Source: Myxococcus qinghaiensis (GTDB taxonomy: Bacteria; Myxococcota; Myxococcia; Myxococcales; Myxococcaceae). Taken from it: 64,000 nucleotides of DNA. Below are positions 16,314-28,811 of this stretch, one piece after another. The stretch covers positions 186,001-250,000 of the forward strand of contig NZ_JAKCFA010000009.1 in the NCBI RefSeq assembly GCF_024198215.1, written 5' to 3'. The position numbers and the translations under genes are program-made. The notes under the pieces are model-generated. The model saw nothing but the letters and a program-made list of their open reading frames with translations. It did not search any database and was not told the DNA's origin. Position 1 is the stretch's first letter; each line of letters begins with the position of its first letter.

Positions 16314-17738
16314 TCACTCGGAGCGCTTGAAGTCGTCCGAGCGCACCCCGTAGCGCTTGAGCAACCGGTGGAGGCTCTCGCGCTCCATGCCAGCGCGCTC
16401 GGCGGCGTGGGTGACGTTGCCGCTGAACTCCTGCATCAACGCGGTGAGGTACTCGCGGGACACCGTGTCGCGGGCGCCGTCCACCGCTTCGCGGTAGGGC
16501 AGCTTCGCCAGGGAGTCCGCCGTGGCCCTCACGCCCGGGGCCGTGGCACCCGAGGTGCCCCCGTGTGACGTGGCCACTTCGGGAGGGAGGTCCTCGGGAG
16601 TGATTCGCGTGCCTCGGGCCACGGCCACCGCTCGCGCCACCGCGTTCTCGAGCTGACGCACGTTGCCGGGCCAGTCGTAGGACGCGAGCGCGCGCAGGGC
16701 CTCGGCGGTGAAGCCCTCCACCTCGGGCCGTCCCGAGCGGGACAGGAAATGCATCGCCAGCAGCGGGACGTCCTCGCGTCGCTCTCGCAGCGCGGGCAGA
16801 CGCACCGTCACCACGTTGAGGCGGTAATAGAGGTCCTCGCGGAAGCGGCCCGAGGCCACCTCGGCGGACAAGTCGCGGTGCGTGGCGGCCACCACGCGGA
16901 CGTCCACCTTCACCGGCACGGTGGTGCCCACGCGTCGGACCTCCTTCTCCTGGAGGGCCCGGTTGAGCTTCACCTGCACGGGCAGCGGAAGGTCTCCAAT
17001 CTCGTCGAGGAAGAGCGTGCCGCCGTGGGCCTCCTCGAAGAGTCCGGGCTTCGCCACCGTGGCGCCCGTGAAGGCGCCCTTCGCGTGGCCGAACAGCTCG
17101 CTCTCCACGAGCTCCGCGGGGAGCGCGCCACAGTTCACCGCGACGAAGGGCTTCGCGGCGCGGGGGCTCTCTTTGTGGACGGCCCGCGCGGCCAGCTCCT
17201 TGCCCGTGCCTGTCTCGCCCGTGAGCAGCACCGTGAGGTCTCTCGCCGCGACCTGGGAGATCAGTCCGTGCAGGGCATGCATCGCGGCGCTCCCGCCCAG
17301 CAGGCCGTGGAGGTCGGGGGCCGACGCGAGCCGAGCCTTCAGTCCCGCGGCCTCTCGTCCCTGGCGACGCTTCTCCAGCGCGCGTGCCACGACGAGGGCG
17401 ACTTCGTCCGGGTCGAACGGCTTGGAGAGGTAGTCGTAGGCGCCGTCCTTGATGGCCTCGACGGCCTTGGGGATGCTGGCGAACGCGGTGACGAGAATCA
17501 CCTCGGTGTCGGGCGCGCGGCGCTTCACCTCGCGCAGCACCGCGAAGCCGTCCGCTCCGGGCATCTGGATGTCCGTCACCACCACGTCGAAGTCACGCGA
17601 GGCCAGCAGGGCCATGGCCTGCTCGCCGTCAGCGGCCTCCGTCACGGCGTAGGCGTCTCCGAGGATGCGGGAGAACAGCTTGCGCATGTTCTCCTTGTCG
17701 TCGACCACCAGGACGCCAGGTTGCGTTTGAGTGCTCAC
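16314..17738 (-). CDS. NtrC-family sigma-54-dependent response regulator
   Basis: A 474-residue enhancer-binding protein. The receiver domain (1-125) has phospho-acceptor Asp56 in VVTDIQMPG and the conserved Lys in YLSKPF. The AAA+ domain has Walker A GETGTGKE, the sigma-54 contact loop GAFTGA and Walker B GGTLFLDEIGDLP. A Fis-type helix-turn-helix (NVTHAAERAGMERESLHRLLKRYGV) ends the protein. The GTG start overlaps the stop of the kinase gene (GTGA). With the upstream kinase it forms a complete two-component pair that activates sigma-54 promoters; targets are unknown. Confidence 0.95.
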   Translation of the reverse strand: MSTQTQPGVLVVDDKENMRKLFSRILGDAYAVTEAADGEQAMALLASRDFDVVVTDIQMPGADGFAVLREVKRRAPDTEVILVTAFASIPKAVEAIKDGAYDYLSKPFDPDEVALVVARALEKRRQGREAAGLKARLASAPDLHGLLGGSAAMHALHGLISQVAARDLTVLLTGETGTGKELAARAVHKESPRAAKPFVAVNCGALPAELVESELFGHAKGAFTGATVAKPGLFEEAHGGTLFLDEIGDLPLPVQVKLNRALQEKEVRRVGTTVPVKVDVRVVAATHRDLSAEVASGRFREDLYYRLNVVTVRLPALRERREDVPLLAMHFLSRSGRPEVEGFTAEALRALASYDWPGNVRQLENAVARAVAVARGTRITPEDLPPEVATSHGGTSGATAPGVRATADSLAKLPYREAVDGARDTVSREYLTALMQEFSGNVTHAAERAGMERESLHRLLKRYGVRSDDFKRSE

Positions 17739-19195
17739 GCCATCGCCTCCCGCTCCGCCGACACGGGGGGCAGCCGCAGCGTGAAGCGCGCGCCTCCCAG
17801 CGGGCTCGTGTCCGCTTCGATGCGTCCTCCGTGGGCCTCCGCGATGGCCTGACTCACCGCGAGCCCCAGGCCCGTGCCGGTGGACTTGGTGGTGAAGAAG
17901 GGCTCGAAGAGGCGGCGTCGGTCCTCGGGCTTCACGCCAGGGCCGGAGTCGGAGACGGCCACGCTCGCGCCGCCGTCCTTCGCGGGTGCGATTCGGACCT
18001 CAACGGTGCCACCGGTTCCGGCGGCCTCGGCGGCGTTCTTCACCAGGTTGAGGAGCACCTGACGCAGTCGCGCGGGCTGGGCCCACGCGCTCGCCGAGCC
18101 CTCCACGCGCACGTCCACCTGTCCGAGTCTCTCCGCCTCGCGCAGCCTCGCCACCACGTCCTCACACGTCTCGCGCAGGGGGATTTGCTCCACCGGGCCC
18201 TGGCCCGGACGGGAGAGGTCGAGGAGTCCTTCGACGATCTGCTGGCAACGCACGGCCTCCTCCTCCACCACTCTCAAGTCCTCCGCGAGGGCGCCTTCCG
18301 CCTTGCGTTGGAGGATGCGCACATAGCCGAGGATGACGCCGAGCGGGTTGTTGATTTCGTGCGCGACGCCCGCGGCGAGTCGGCCGACGCTGGCGAGCTT
18401 CTCGTGTTGAACGAGCTGGGCTTGATGCGTGCGCAGGGCCTCGGTCATCCGGTTGAACTGCGCGGCGAGTCGGCCGAGCTCTCCCGGGTCGTCCTCGGGG
18501 ATTCGCGTGTGCAGGTCGCCCTGGGCGAGCCTCGCGGCACCTTCGGACAGACGAGCGACGGGGCGGGCCACGGAGTTCCCGATGTAGATGCCCACGCCCA
18601 CGGCGAACAGCGTGGCGCCGCCGAGGAGGAGCAAGGCCCAGCGGAAGCTGGTGTGCTCGACGGCGGCGACGTGTTCCTCGAAGGAGCCGATGGAGGTGTC
18701 GAAGCGTCGCGCGAGGGCCTCGGCGCGAGCCTGGATGAGAGAGACGCGTTCCAAGGCGCGGCCATGGGCGGCGGTGACGGCGGCGTGGTCCTTCGCCAGC
18801 ACGGCGGGCAGGAGCGTTTCGCGATACAGCCGGTCCAGCGCGTCACCGTTCTCCTGGATGTCCGCCACCCAGGCGCGCTCCTCGGCGTCTTGAGCCTGCT
18901 CTCGGAGCTTACGGGTGAGCGTCTCGACGCGTGCTCGCGACTCCTCGTGGAAGTGAACGTGGCTGGCGTTGCCGAGGATGATGGTGTGGGCCAGATGCGC
19001 GTACTGGTCCCTCACGGCGGTGGCCAGCTCGAGTGCCTCGCGAACCCGGCCGCCGGCCTCGCGAAGCTCGTGCGAGGCATCATGAATGTCCGCCAGCCGA
19101 GCGAGCGCGAAGCCCGAGGCGGCGGTGAACAGCGCCACCAGCGCACCGAAGGCGAGCAGCAGCTTGCGAGTCGTGGAGCCGGAGGTGGGCAGCAT
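17735..19195 (-). CDS. membrane sensor histidine kinase
   Basis: A 486-residue kinase. TM1 about residues 11-31; a periplasmic four-helix-type sensor of about 155 residues with a local His cluster (HVHFHEE, residues 79-85); TM2 about 185-206; HAMP domain about 206-258. The HisKA box has GVAHEINNP (His279), and the HATPase shows NLVKNAAEAA, DSGPGVKP and GTGLGLAVSQ. It is partner of the NtrC-like regulator, with which it overlaps by four bases. No ribosome binding site is visible; TATATA lies seven bases before the ATG, so a leaderless mRNA is possible. Confidence 0.93.
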   Translation of the reverse strand: MLPTSGSTTRKLLLAFGALVALFTAASGFALARLADIHDASHELREAGGRVREALELATAVRDQYAHLAHTIILGNASHVHFHEESRARVETLTRKLREQAQDAEERAWVADIQENGDALDRLYRETLLPAVLAKDHAAVTAAHGRALERVSLIQARAEALARRFDTSIGSFEEHVAAVEHTSFRWALLLLGGATLFAVGVGIYIGNSVARPVARLSEGAARLAQGDLHTRIPEDDPGELGRLAAQFNRMTEALRTHQAQLVQHEKLASVGRLAAGVAHEINNPLGVILGYVRILQRKAEGALAEDLRVVEEEAVRCQQIVEGLLDLSRPGQGPVEQIPLRETCEDVVARLREAERLGQVDVRVEGSASAWAQPARLRQVLLNLVKNAAEAAGTGGTVEVRIAPAKDGGASVAVSDSGPGVKPEDRRRLFEPFFTTKSTGTGLGLAVSQAIAEAHGGRIEADTSPLGGARFTLRLPPVSAEREAMA

Positions 19196-19343
19196 CGCGT
19201 TCTATATAAGGGAGTGAGGGGCTGTGTGGGTGAGCGATGTCGGCGCTTGCACAGTCTCACTCGCCCCATCACCCAGGTTGTCTCCGCGACTTCCTACCTT
19301 CGGTAGAATGCCGGTGTCGTTTCCTCTGTCGGGGGGCACAGCG
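19196..19343. promoter_or_regulatory. divergent control region between the kinase and lipoprotein genes
   Basis: About 148 bp between divergently transcribed genes. On the minus strand TATATA (19208-19203) sits seven bases before the kinase ATG. No clear -35 was found, and no sigma-54 GG-N10-GC element was recognised. Confidence 0.35.
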
Positions 19344-19559
19344 ATGCCATGGCTGACCGTCTGGGTCTGTGCGCTGGCCTGCGCCGTCATGGGCTGTCCG
19401 GAGGTGCATCGACGTGACGGCCTTGTGGACCGGGCCGCGCATCAGGATGCGCTGGAGAACATCCCGACACGCTGCTCCAGCGTGGAGCGCGAGCGCTACT
19501 GTGGTGGAGCCGCCTCGAAAAGCGCGGAGTGCATCCAACGCTGCGGTGAAGTGGAATGA
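19344..19559 (+). CDS. small Cys-containing lipoprotein
   Basis: A 71-residue predicted lipoprotein: hydrophobic signal (MPWLTVWVCALACAVMGC) with Cys18 in a VMGC lipobox, then a short mature region with four Cys in two spaced pairs (CSSVERERYC and CIQRC), so two disulfides are possible. It overlaps the next gene by four bases (ATGA), and both products are Cys-rich and exported. No family recognised. Confidence 0.65.
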   Translation: MPWLTVWVCALACAVMGCPEVHRRDGLVDRAAHQDALENIPTRCSSVERERYCGGAASKSAECIQRCGEVE

Positions 19560-20434
19560 ACTGGCGAACACCCATGGGGGTCGGAGTCGCGCTGCTCCTT
19601 CCACTGCCATTGGTGCTCATCCTCGGCGGCACACTTCAACCCGAGAGACCCGAACTCTTTCGAGGACGCCCCGTCAGCCCCCTCCTCTCCAAAGAGGAAC
19701 GCGGCCCACTGCGGACCTATCACCGGAACTGCACCCGGAGCACCGACTGTGAGGCACTCCTGGGTTGCCTCATGGATGCGCGAGCTCATGCCCAGTACTG
19801 CGCTGACAGCCAGTGCCTCACGGATGCGCAATGCGAGGATGGACAACACTGCCAACTCCTCGCGACGGAAGGCCATGGCCCCATGGTGCGCTACTGCTTG
19901 CTGCTCGGCGTGCGCACGGAAGGAGAGCGGTGCATCAAGGTTCCCGCCTCTCGGGAAGAGGCCTGCGCACCTGGATTCATCTGCGGGAGTTCAGGAGGAT
20001 TCTGCGCGCGCCCCTGCTCGCTGACGGAGCCAGAAAGCTGCGCTCCGGACTTCTTCTGCGCGGACACCCAACCCGAACCGCTCTGCCTTCCCACCTGTGA
20101 GAAGAGTGGCTGTCCCGAAGGTCAGCACTGCATCCGCCACGAAGAAGGCGCCTCCGCCTGCGCCAGGGTGCTCGGCCCCCAGTGCCAGCAGACACCCTGC
20201 CCTTCGGGCCAGACGTGCGAGTTCATGCACGCCTCCCATCTACCCGACCGCATCTGGTCCGAGTGCGAGCAGCGCTGCGGCAAGGACTTCCCCCCCTGCC
20301 CCGATGGCCTCGTCTGTGACGGCTGGGCCTGCGAGCAGCCCTGCGACCCCAAGGGCCCCAACACTTGCGACGAAGGCTACCGCTGCTTCCAGCGCCGCCC
20401 CTCCAGTCCCTGGGTCTGTCACCCCGACTGGTGA
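19556..20434 (+). CDS. Cys-rich secreted protein, Dickkopf/EGF-like repeats
   Basis: A 292-residue protein: one N-terminal hydrophobic segment (GVGVALLLPLPLVLILGG) without lipobox, then about 30 Cys in repeats of the form C.....C..GQ.C and C..G..C (CEDGQHC, CPEGQHC, CPSGQTC, CPDGLVCDGWAC, CDEGYRC). Such Dickkopf-like knottin repeats are common in myxobacterial surface proteins. Function unknown. It is coupled to the small lipoprotein gene and converges with the hydrolase gene 20 bp downstream. Confidence 0.75.
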   Translation: MNWRTPMGVGVALLLPLPLVLILGGTLQPERPELFRGRPVSPLLSKEERGPLRTYHRNCTRSTDCEALLGCLMDARAHAQYCADSQCLTDAQCEDGQHCQLLATEGHGPMVRYCLLLGVRTEGERCIKVPASREEACAPGFICGSSGGFCARPCSLTEPESCAPDFFCADTQPEPLCLPTCEKSGCPEGQHCIRHEEGASACARVLGPQCQQTPCPSGQTCEFMHASHLPDRIWSECEQRCGKDFPPCPDGLVCDGWACEQPCDPKGPNTCDEGYRCFQRRPSSPWVCHPDW

Positions 20435-20454
20435 CAGACCCTCCCTCCGCACCG

Positions 20455-21414
20455 TCACGCGGGCAGCGACCTCAGGAACGACAACAGCGCGGCGTTGACC
20501 TCCGCGGGGCGCTCCTGCTGAACCCAGTGCCCCGCGCCAGGAATGACGAGGATGTCCTTCAGGTGGGGCACCAGCGGCTTCATCAAGTCCACCGGCGCCA
20601 GTGCACGCCCCGGGTCCTTCTCTCCCGTGATGAACAGCGCCGGCTGCTCGATTCGCACCGTCGCCAGCTCCGGCAGCTCCTCCCAGTCCCGGTCCATGTT
20701 GCGATAGCGGTTCAACCCACCCCGGAACCCGCTGCCCTCGAACTCCTTCACGAAGTACGCGACATCCTCCTCCGTGAGCCAGGCAGGCAACGTCTTGGGC
20801 GTCTCGATGCCCGTGAGGAACCCGTCCCCCGGCTTCCTCGCGCGCACCAACTCCGACGTCGTGTCGAAGCCCGCGACGCTGCCCGCCAGCACCGTGCGCA
20901 TCGTCCGTGACACATCCGCCTCCAGCTCCGCCTCCGCGACACCGGGCTGCTGGAAGTACAGGATGTAGAACCACTTCTCTCCAAACACCGCCTTGAAGAG
21001 CTGCGTGGGAGGCATCGGCGTCCGCCCCAGATGCGGCACACTCATGCCGACGACGGCCCGGAAGCGCTCCGGATGAAGCGCGGCACAGGTCCACGCCATC
21101 GCCGCACCCCAGTCGTGCCCCACCACCACCGCCGTCTTCTCCCCGAGCGCATCCAGCAGCCCCACGAAGTCCGCCACCAGGTTGCGCAGGCTGTACGCCT
21201 CGACCGGCCCCGGCTTGTCGCTGCGTCCAAAACCTCGGACATCCGGCGCCACGACGCGATAGCCCGCGGCCGCGAGCGCCGGAAGCTGATGCCGCCACGA
21301 GTACCAGGACTCCGGCCACCCATGGAGCAGCAACACGAGAGGCCCCTTCCCCGCCTCCGCGACATGAAGGCGAATCCCGTTCGTCTCGAGCGTGCGATGT
21401 GTGATGTCGACCAT
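20455..21414 (-). CDS. alpha/beta-hydrolase, epoxide hydrolase type
   Basis: A 319-residue enzyme. HGWPES (31-36) forms the oxyanion-hole HGXP motif, and Asp101 in GHDWGAAM is the nucleophile. The cap domain has tyrosines in FYILYFQ and FRGGLNRYRN, the usual epoxide-polarising pair. GEKDPGRA and GAGHWVQQE give the acid and the histidine. These features fit soluble epoxide hydrolases better than haloalkane dehalogenases. No signal peptide, so cytoplasmic. The ATG at 21414 begins exactly at the conserved start; the long upstream open frame is not coding. Confidence 0.88.
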   Translation of the reverse strand: MVDITHRTLETNGIRLHVAEAGKGPLVLLLHGWPESWYSWRHQLPALAAAGYRVVAPDVRGFGRSDKPGPVEAYSLRNLVADFVGLLDALGEKTAVVVGHDWGAAMAWTCAALHPERFRAVVGMSVPHLGRTPMPPTQLFKAVFGEKWFYILYFQQPGVAEAELEADVSRTMRTVLAGSVAGFDTTSELVRARKPGDGFLTGIETPKTLPAWLTEEDVAYFVKEFEGSGFRGGLNRYRNMDRDWEELPELATVRIEQPALFITGEKDPGRALAPVDLMKPLVPHLKDILVIPGAGHWVQQERPAEVNAALLSFLRSLPA

Positions 21415-21510
21415 GGGAGGGGCTCCATTCCCCTTGCGAACTGCACCTTCCCGCGAGCATGACAGAGGCTCGGGGCCTCGGGCTCCGGTGTCTTTCGAGG
21501 AGCACGCATC

Positions 21511-22446
21511 ATGGCCTTGCGCTTCAAGAACCTGGATGGCAGCGGCCCTCAGCCGTTCAGCAGCGTCTTCAAATGGGCAGTGGCCGACAAGCTCTCCGGC
21601 CGCCGCCGCAAGTCGCCCGACCATGCGCCCGTCCCTCGCGTGGAGCCGGACCTCTCCCTGCTCGCCACGCCTCCCGCCCCCGGCGAGGGCGCGCGCCTCA
21701 CCTGGCTGGGCCACGCAAGCTGGCTCGTCCAGCTCGACGGCCTGTCCCTCCTCATCGACCCCGTGCTGCGCGACGCCATCAACGTCGTCATCCACCGCAA
21801 CGTCCCGCCCGGCGTCCCCATCGACAAGCTGCCGCCCATCGCCGCGAGCCTCGTCTCCCACAACCACTACGACCACCTGGACCTGCCCACGCTCATCGAC
21901 GTGGGCGCCCCCGTCGTCACCGGCCTGGGACACGCCCCTGTGTTCAAGGGCTCCAAGCTCGCCGTCACCGAGCTGGACTGGTGGCAGTCCACCCGGGTGG
22001 GCCCCGTCACCGTCCACTACGTCCCCTCGCAGCACTGGAGCCGACGCGGCCTCAATGACGCCAATGAGATGCTCTGGGGCGGCTTCGTCGTCGAGGGCTC
22101 CAGCGCCCGCGTCTACCACTCCGGTGACACCGCCTGGTTCGACGGCTTCCAGGAGATTGGCCGCCGCTTCCCCAAGCTCGACGCCGCCCTGCTCCCCATT
22201 GGCGCGTATGACCCGGAGTGGTTCATGAGCCGCCAGCATATGAACCCCGAGGAGGCCGTCCGCGCCTTCGAGGCGCTCGGCGCCCGGGAGTTCCTCGCCA
22301 TGCACTGGGGCACCTTCAAACTCACCGACGAGCCGCTCGACGAACCGCCCCGCCGCCTGGACGCCGAGTGGAACCGCCGGGGCTGGCCACATGAGCACGT
22401 CCACGTCCTACCGGTGGGTGGAACGCTCACCGTGCGCGGCGGTTGA
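21511..22446 (+). CDS. metallo-beta-lactamase-fold hydrolase, NAPE-PLD-like
   Basis: A 311-residue MBL-fold protein with LTWLGHASWLVQL, the di-metal motif HNHYDHLD (117-124), the third ligand region VPSQHWSRRG and YHSGDTAWFDGF, and a terminal MHWGTFKL. This set matches the N-acyl-phosphatidylethanolamine phospholipase D-like branch, so a phospholipid or lipid-amide substrate is possible. No signal peptide. It is followed 31 bp later by the M14 peptidase gene on the same strand. Confidence 0.88.
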   Translation: MALRFKNLDGSGPQPFSSVFKWAVADKLSGRRRKSPDHAPVPRVEPDLSLLATPPAPGEGARLTWLGHASWLVQLDGLSLLIDPVLRDAINVVIHRNVPPGVPIDKLPPIAASLVSHNHYDHLDLPTLIDVGAPVVTGLGHAPVFKGSKLAVTELDWWQSTRVGPVTVHYVPSQHWSRRGLNDANEMLWGGFVVEGSSARVYHSGDTAWFDGFQEIGRRFPKLDAALLPIGAYDPEWFMSRQHMNPEEAVRAFEALGAREFLAMHWGTFKLTDEPLDEPPRRLDAEWNRRGWPHEHVHVLPVGGTLTVRGG

Positions 22447-22477
22447 AACCCACCGGGGCCTGTGTTGAGGGTTGGCC

Positions 22478-24241
22478 ATGCTCCTCGCCACCGCCCTCTC
22501 CCTGGCGCTCTCCCAGTCCCCACCGCCGCTCACCACCGCGTCCGAGCAGAGCGGTTGGACTCGCACCGGCCGCTACCCCGAGGTGGAGTCGCTCTGCCGC
22601 GCCTTCCCCAATGCCTACCCCGGCAAGGTGCGCTGCGACACCTTCGGCACCACCCCCGAGGGCAGGCCCATGCTCGCCCTCGTCGCCAGCGCCGACGGCA
22701 CCCTCACCCCCGCCGCCAACACGAAGAAGAGCCGCCCCGTCGTCTTCTTCCAGGGCGGCATCCACGCCGGTGAAATCGACGGCAAGGACGCGGGCTTCGC
22801 GCTCCTGCGGGACATCCTCTCCGGCAAGACGCTGCCGGGGGTCCTCAAGGGCGTCACCGCCGTCTTCGTCCCCGTCTTCAACGCCGACGGCCACGAGCGC
22901 TTTGGCCCCAACAACCGCCCCAACCAGGTGGGCCCCGAGGAGATGGGCTGGCGCGTCACCGCGCAGAACCTCAACCTCAACCGCGACTACACCAAGGCGG
23001 AGAGCCCGGAGATGGTGGCCCTGCTGCGCTACCTCCACTCCTGGAACGCGCTCGTCTACGCGGACCTGCACGTCACCGACGGCGCCAAGTTCGAGCCCGA
23101 CGTCGCCGTCGGCATCGAGCCGCAGAAGTCCGGCCCGGAGAGCCTGCGCACCCTCGGCGTGAAGCTGCGCCAGGAGCTGTTCCAGGAGTTGGAGACGCAA
23201 GGCCACCAGCCGCTGGAGTTCTACCCCTCGTTCATCCAGGACGATGACCCGACCTCCGGCTTCGCCTACGGCGTGCCGCCCCCGCGCTTCAGCCACGCCT
23301 ACGCCGCCGCGCACCACCGCTTCGGCGTGCTCGTGGAGACGCACTCCTGGAAGCCCTATGCCGAGCGCGTGAAGACCACGCGCGATGTCGTCGCCGGCCT
23401 CTTGCGCCTCGTCGCCCGCGATGGCGCCGGGCTGATGAGCGCCGTGAAGGCCGTGGACGCGGAGGCCCAGGCCGGCAAGACGCGAGACGTCGTCGTCGCG
23501 TGGAAGAACACGTCAGAGAGCCACCCCATCGCCTTCCGAGGCTACGCCTACGAGCGCGGCGCCTCCGACGTCTCCGGCCAGACGTGGATTCGCTACGACG
23601 ACTCCGAGCCCCAGGTGTGGAACGTGCCGTACTTCGACAAGGTGGAGCCCGCGCTCACCATCTCCATCCCCTCGGGTGGCTACCTGGTGCCGCCGTCCCA
23701 CGCCGCCTGGGTGGCCGAGAAGCTCACCACCCACGGCCTGCGCTTCCAGCGCCTGTCCCGCCCGACGCCCGCCACCGACGTGGAGGTCTTCCGCGCCACC
23801 GAGGCGAAGTGGAGCCCCCAGTCCAACGAGGGCCGTCAGACGCTCTCCGTGCAGGGCACGTGGGCGAAGCAGTCCCAGGCCCTGGCCGCGGGCGCGCTGT
23901 ACGTCCCCACCGCGCAGCCGGGCGTGGAGCTGGTGGCCCACCTGCTGGAGCCCACCGCGCCGGACTCGCTGCTGGCGTGGGGCTTCTTCAACGCCCACTT
24001 CGAGCAGAAGGAATACGTCGAGGACTACGTGCTGGAGCCCTTCGCCCGGGAGCTGCTCGCGAAGGACGCCACCGTGAAGGCCGCGTGGGACGCGAAGCTC
24101 AAGGACCCCGCCTTCGCCAAGGACCCGCGCGCCCGCGTGCGCTTCTTCTACGAGCGCCACCCCGCTCGCGACACCCAGCACCGCGTCTACCCCATCTTCC
24201 GCACCGCCACCGCGCCCACGGGCCTCACCGCCGGCCGGTAG
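22478..24241 (+). CDS. exported M14-family metallopeptidase
   Basis: A 587-residue zinc carboxypeptidase-like protein with an N-terminal signal (MLLATALSLALS). Zinc ligands are visible: His96 and Glu99 in GGIHAGEIDGKD and His198 in YADLHVTDG. A candidate catalytic glutamate lies in LVETHSWKPYAERV. A beta-rich C-terminal part of about 250 residues follows. GAGG at 22467-22470 supports the ATG at 22478 (a TTG at 22472 is the alternative). It probably acts in the periplasm or outside on peptides, in keeping with a predatory life style. Confidence 0.9.
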   Translation: MLLATALSLALSQSPPPLTTASEQSGWTRTGRYPEVESLCRAFPNAYPGKVRCDTFGTTPEGRPMLALVASADGTLTPAANTKKSRPVVFFQGGIHAGEIDGKDAGFALLRDILSGKTLPGVLKGVTAVFVPVFNADGHERFGPNNRPNQVGPEEMGWRVTAQNLNLNRDYTKAESPEMVALLRYLHSWNALVYADLHVTDGAKFEPDVAVGIEPQKSGPESLRTLGVKLRQELFQELETQGHQPLEFYPSFIQDDDPTSGFAYGVPPPRFSHAYAAAHHRFGVLVETHSWKPYAERVKTTRDVVAGLLRLVARDGAGLMSAVKAVDAEAQAGKTRDVVVAWKNTSESHPIAFRGYAYERGASDVSGQTWIRYDDSEPQVWNVPYFDKVEPALTISIPSGGYLVPPSHAAWVAEKLTTHGLRFQRLSRPTPATDVEVFRATEAKWSPQSNEGRQTLSVQGTWAKQSQALAAGALYVPTAQPGVELVAHLLEPTAPDSLLAWGFFNAHFEQKEYVEDYVLEPFARELLAKDATVKAAWDAKLKDPAFAKDPRARVRFFYERHPARDTQHRVYPIFRTATAPTGLTAGR

Positions 24242-24292
24242 CCTGAGGACTCCGGGCCTCGACTCCCGGGGGCTCACGACGCCCTGAAACAC

Positions 24293-24328
24293 GAAGGCCC
24301 CGGAGGCTTCACCGCCACCGGGGCCTTC
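24293..24328. terminator. terminator between M14 peptidase and VWA lipoprotein genes
   Basis: A perfect 11-bp stem, GAAGGCCCCGG (24293-24303) with CCGGGGCCTTC (24318-24328) and a 14-base loop, lies between convergent genes. It is followed on the plus strand by TTCATGTT. Probably bidirectional. Confidence 0.65.
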
Positions 24329-24395
24329 TTCATGTTCCGACGAAGCACTCCGAAGCGCCGGCACTCAAGAGGAAGGCCGGCGCGTCACGTCACCG

Positions 24396-27785
<3,390 letters not shown>

Positions 27786-27929
27786 TCGACTCCATGGCCC
27801 TGACTCCGGGGGGGGTTGGGATGAGTCAGGGGGAAACCGAAGTCTATGAAGACCTGAGCCTTTTGGTCAGGGACTATTCCCCTGCGTACGAGTCCTTCGT
27901 CGCTCTTCGTATGCTCGCTGTCCAACCTC

Positions 27930-28808
27930 ATGGGCGGATTGCGCCATGACTGTTGGCGAACAGAGTTCGCGGGGTGGGAAGCGTCGGCTATCGTCTCTTT
28001 CGTGCCTGTCTTCGGTCTCGCGGCATTGTGGAATAGAGGGGCTTCACCAGAACGCGCCGCGGCGGTGGTGGAGGGGCTTGGCGAGATGCTGCCCTCCGCT
28101 CAATCGATGCAGCTCGTGGTCGCCGTGCAGGCCGAGCAGGCCGGTATCGAGCTCAAGGTGGAGGCCCCTGGCTATCCGCGTGCCGCGGTGGAGCGGCTCG
28201 CCGACGAGGTGAAGCGCAGTGGTGGCACCTTCGTGGAGTTGTGGCGCCTGCCCAAGCTGGAGCGCGATGCGCTTCGCAACAGCACCTTCGCGGGAGGGCG
28301 CGCGTTTGGGGGCGACGAGCGCACCGCCGCCGCGCGCGCGCTGGAGCAGCACGTGAGCGCGCTGGCCACCCGGCCCGAGCCTCCCGTGCCCGCGGCGCCG
28401 CCTTCGCCCCCGGCGACACCGCCCGCCGCCGCCGTGCCCCTGGCGGAGGATGATCCGCGCCGCGTGCCGTCCGCGCCTCCGGGCAGTCCCCAGCGCCGGG
28501 GCCGCCGCTTCGCGGTGAGGCTGGAGCTGGAGTTCCGCACCGAGCTGGACTTCGTGCGGGAGCACGCGCTGAACATCTCCAACGGGGGGCTCTTCGTGCG
28601 CACCGCGCACCGGCCTCCGACCGACAGCGTCGTCACCGTGGACGTGAGGCTGCCCAACGGAGAGCATCTCCAGGGAGAGGCCGTGGTGGTGCACGTGGTG
28701 GATGACCCCTACAGCGGCGGCGTGGGGCTCGCGTTCCTCAGTGACGACGCGACCTTCTCCCAGACGCTCGACGGTTACCTGGCGAGCCTGGTGGGTGGGG
28801 CGAGCTGA
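27930..28808 (+). CDS. PilZ-domain protein (TIGR02266-like)
   Basis: A 292-residue protein. The N-terminal region of about 130 residues has no recognised family, then a Pro/Ala-rich linker (about 135-175) and a C-terminal PilZ domain. The usual RxxxR is only loosely present (QRRGRRFAVRLEL), while ISNGGLFV and VGLAFL fit the PilZ [D/N]xSxxG pattern. It may bind cyclic di-GMP or act as a non-binding variant. The start is uncertain: ATG 27930 and GTG 28002 both lack a good ribosome binding site. The kinase gene begins three bases after its stop. Confidence 0.8.
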   Translation: MGGLRHDCWRTEFAGWEASAIVSFVPVFGLAALWNRGASPERAAAVVEGLGEMLPSAQSMQLVVAVQAEQAGIELKVEAPGYPRAAVERLADEVKRSGGTFVELWRLPKLERDALRNSTFAGGRAFGGDERTAAARALEQHVSALATRPEPPVPAAPPSPPATPPAAAVPLAEDDPRRVPSAPPGSPQRRGRRFAVRLELEFRTELDFVREHALNISNGGLFVRTAHRPPTDSVVTVDVRLPNGEHLQGEAVVVHVVDDPYSGGVGLAFLSDDATFSQTLDGYLASLVGGAS

Positions 28809-28811
28809 GTC

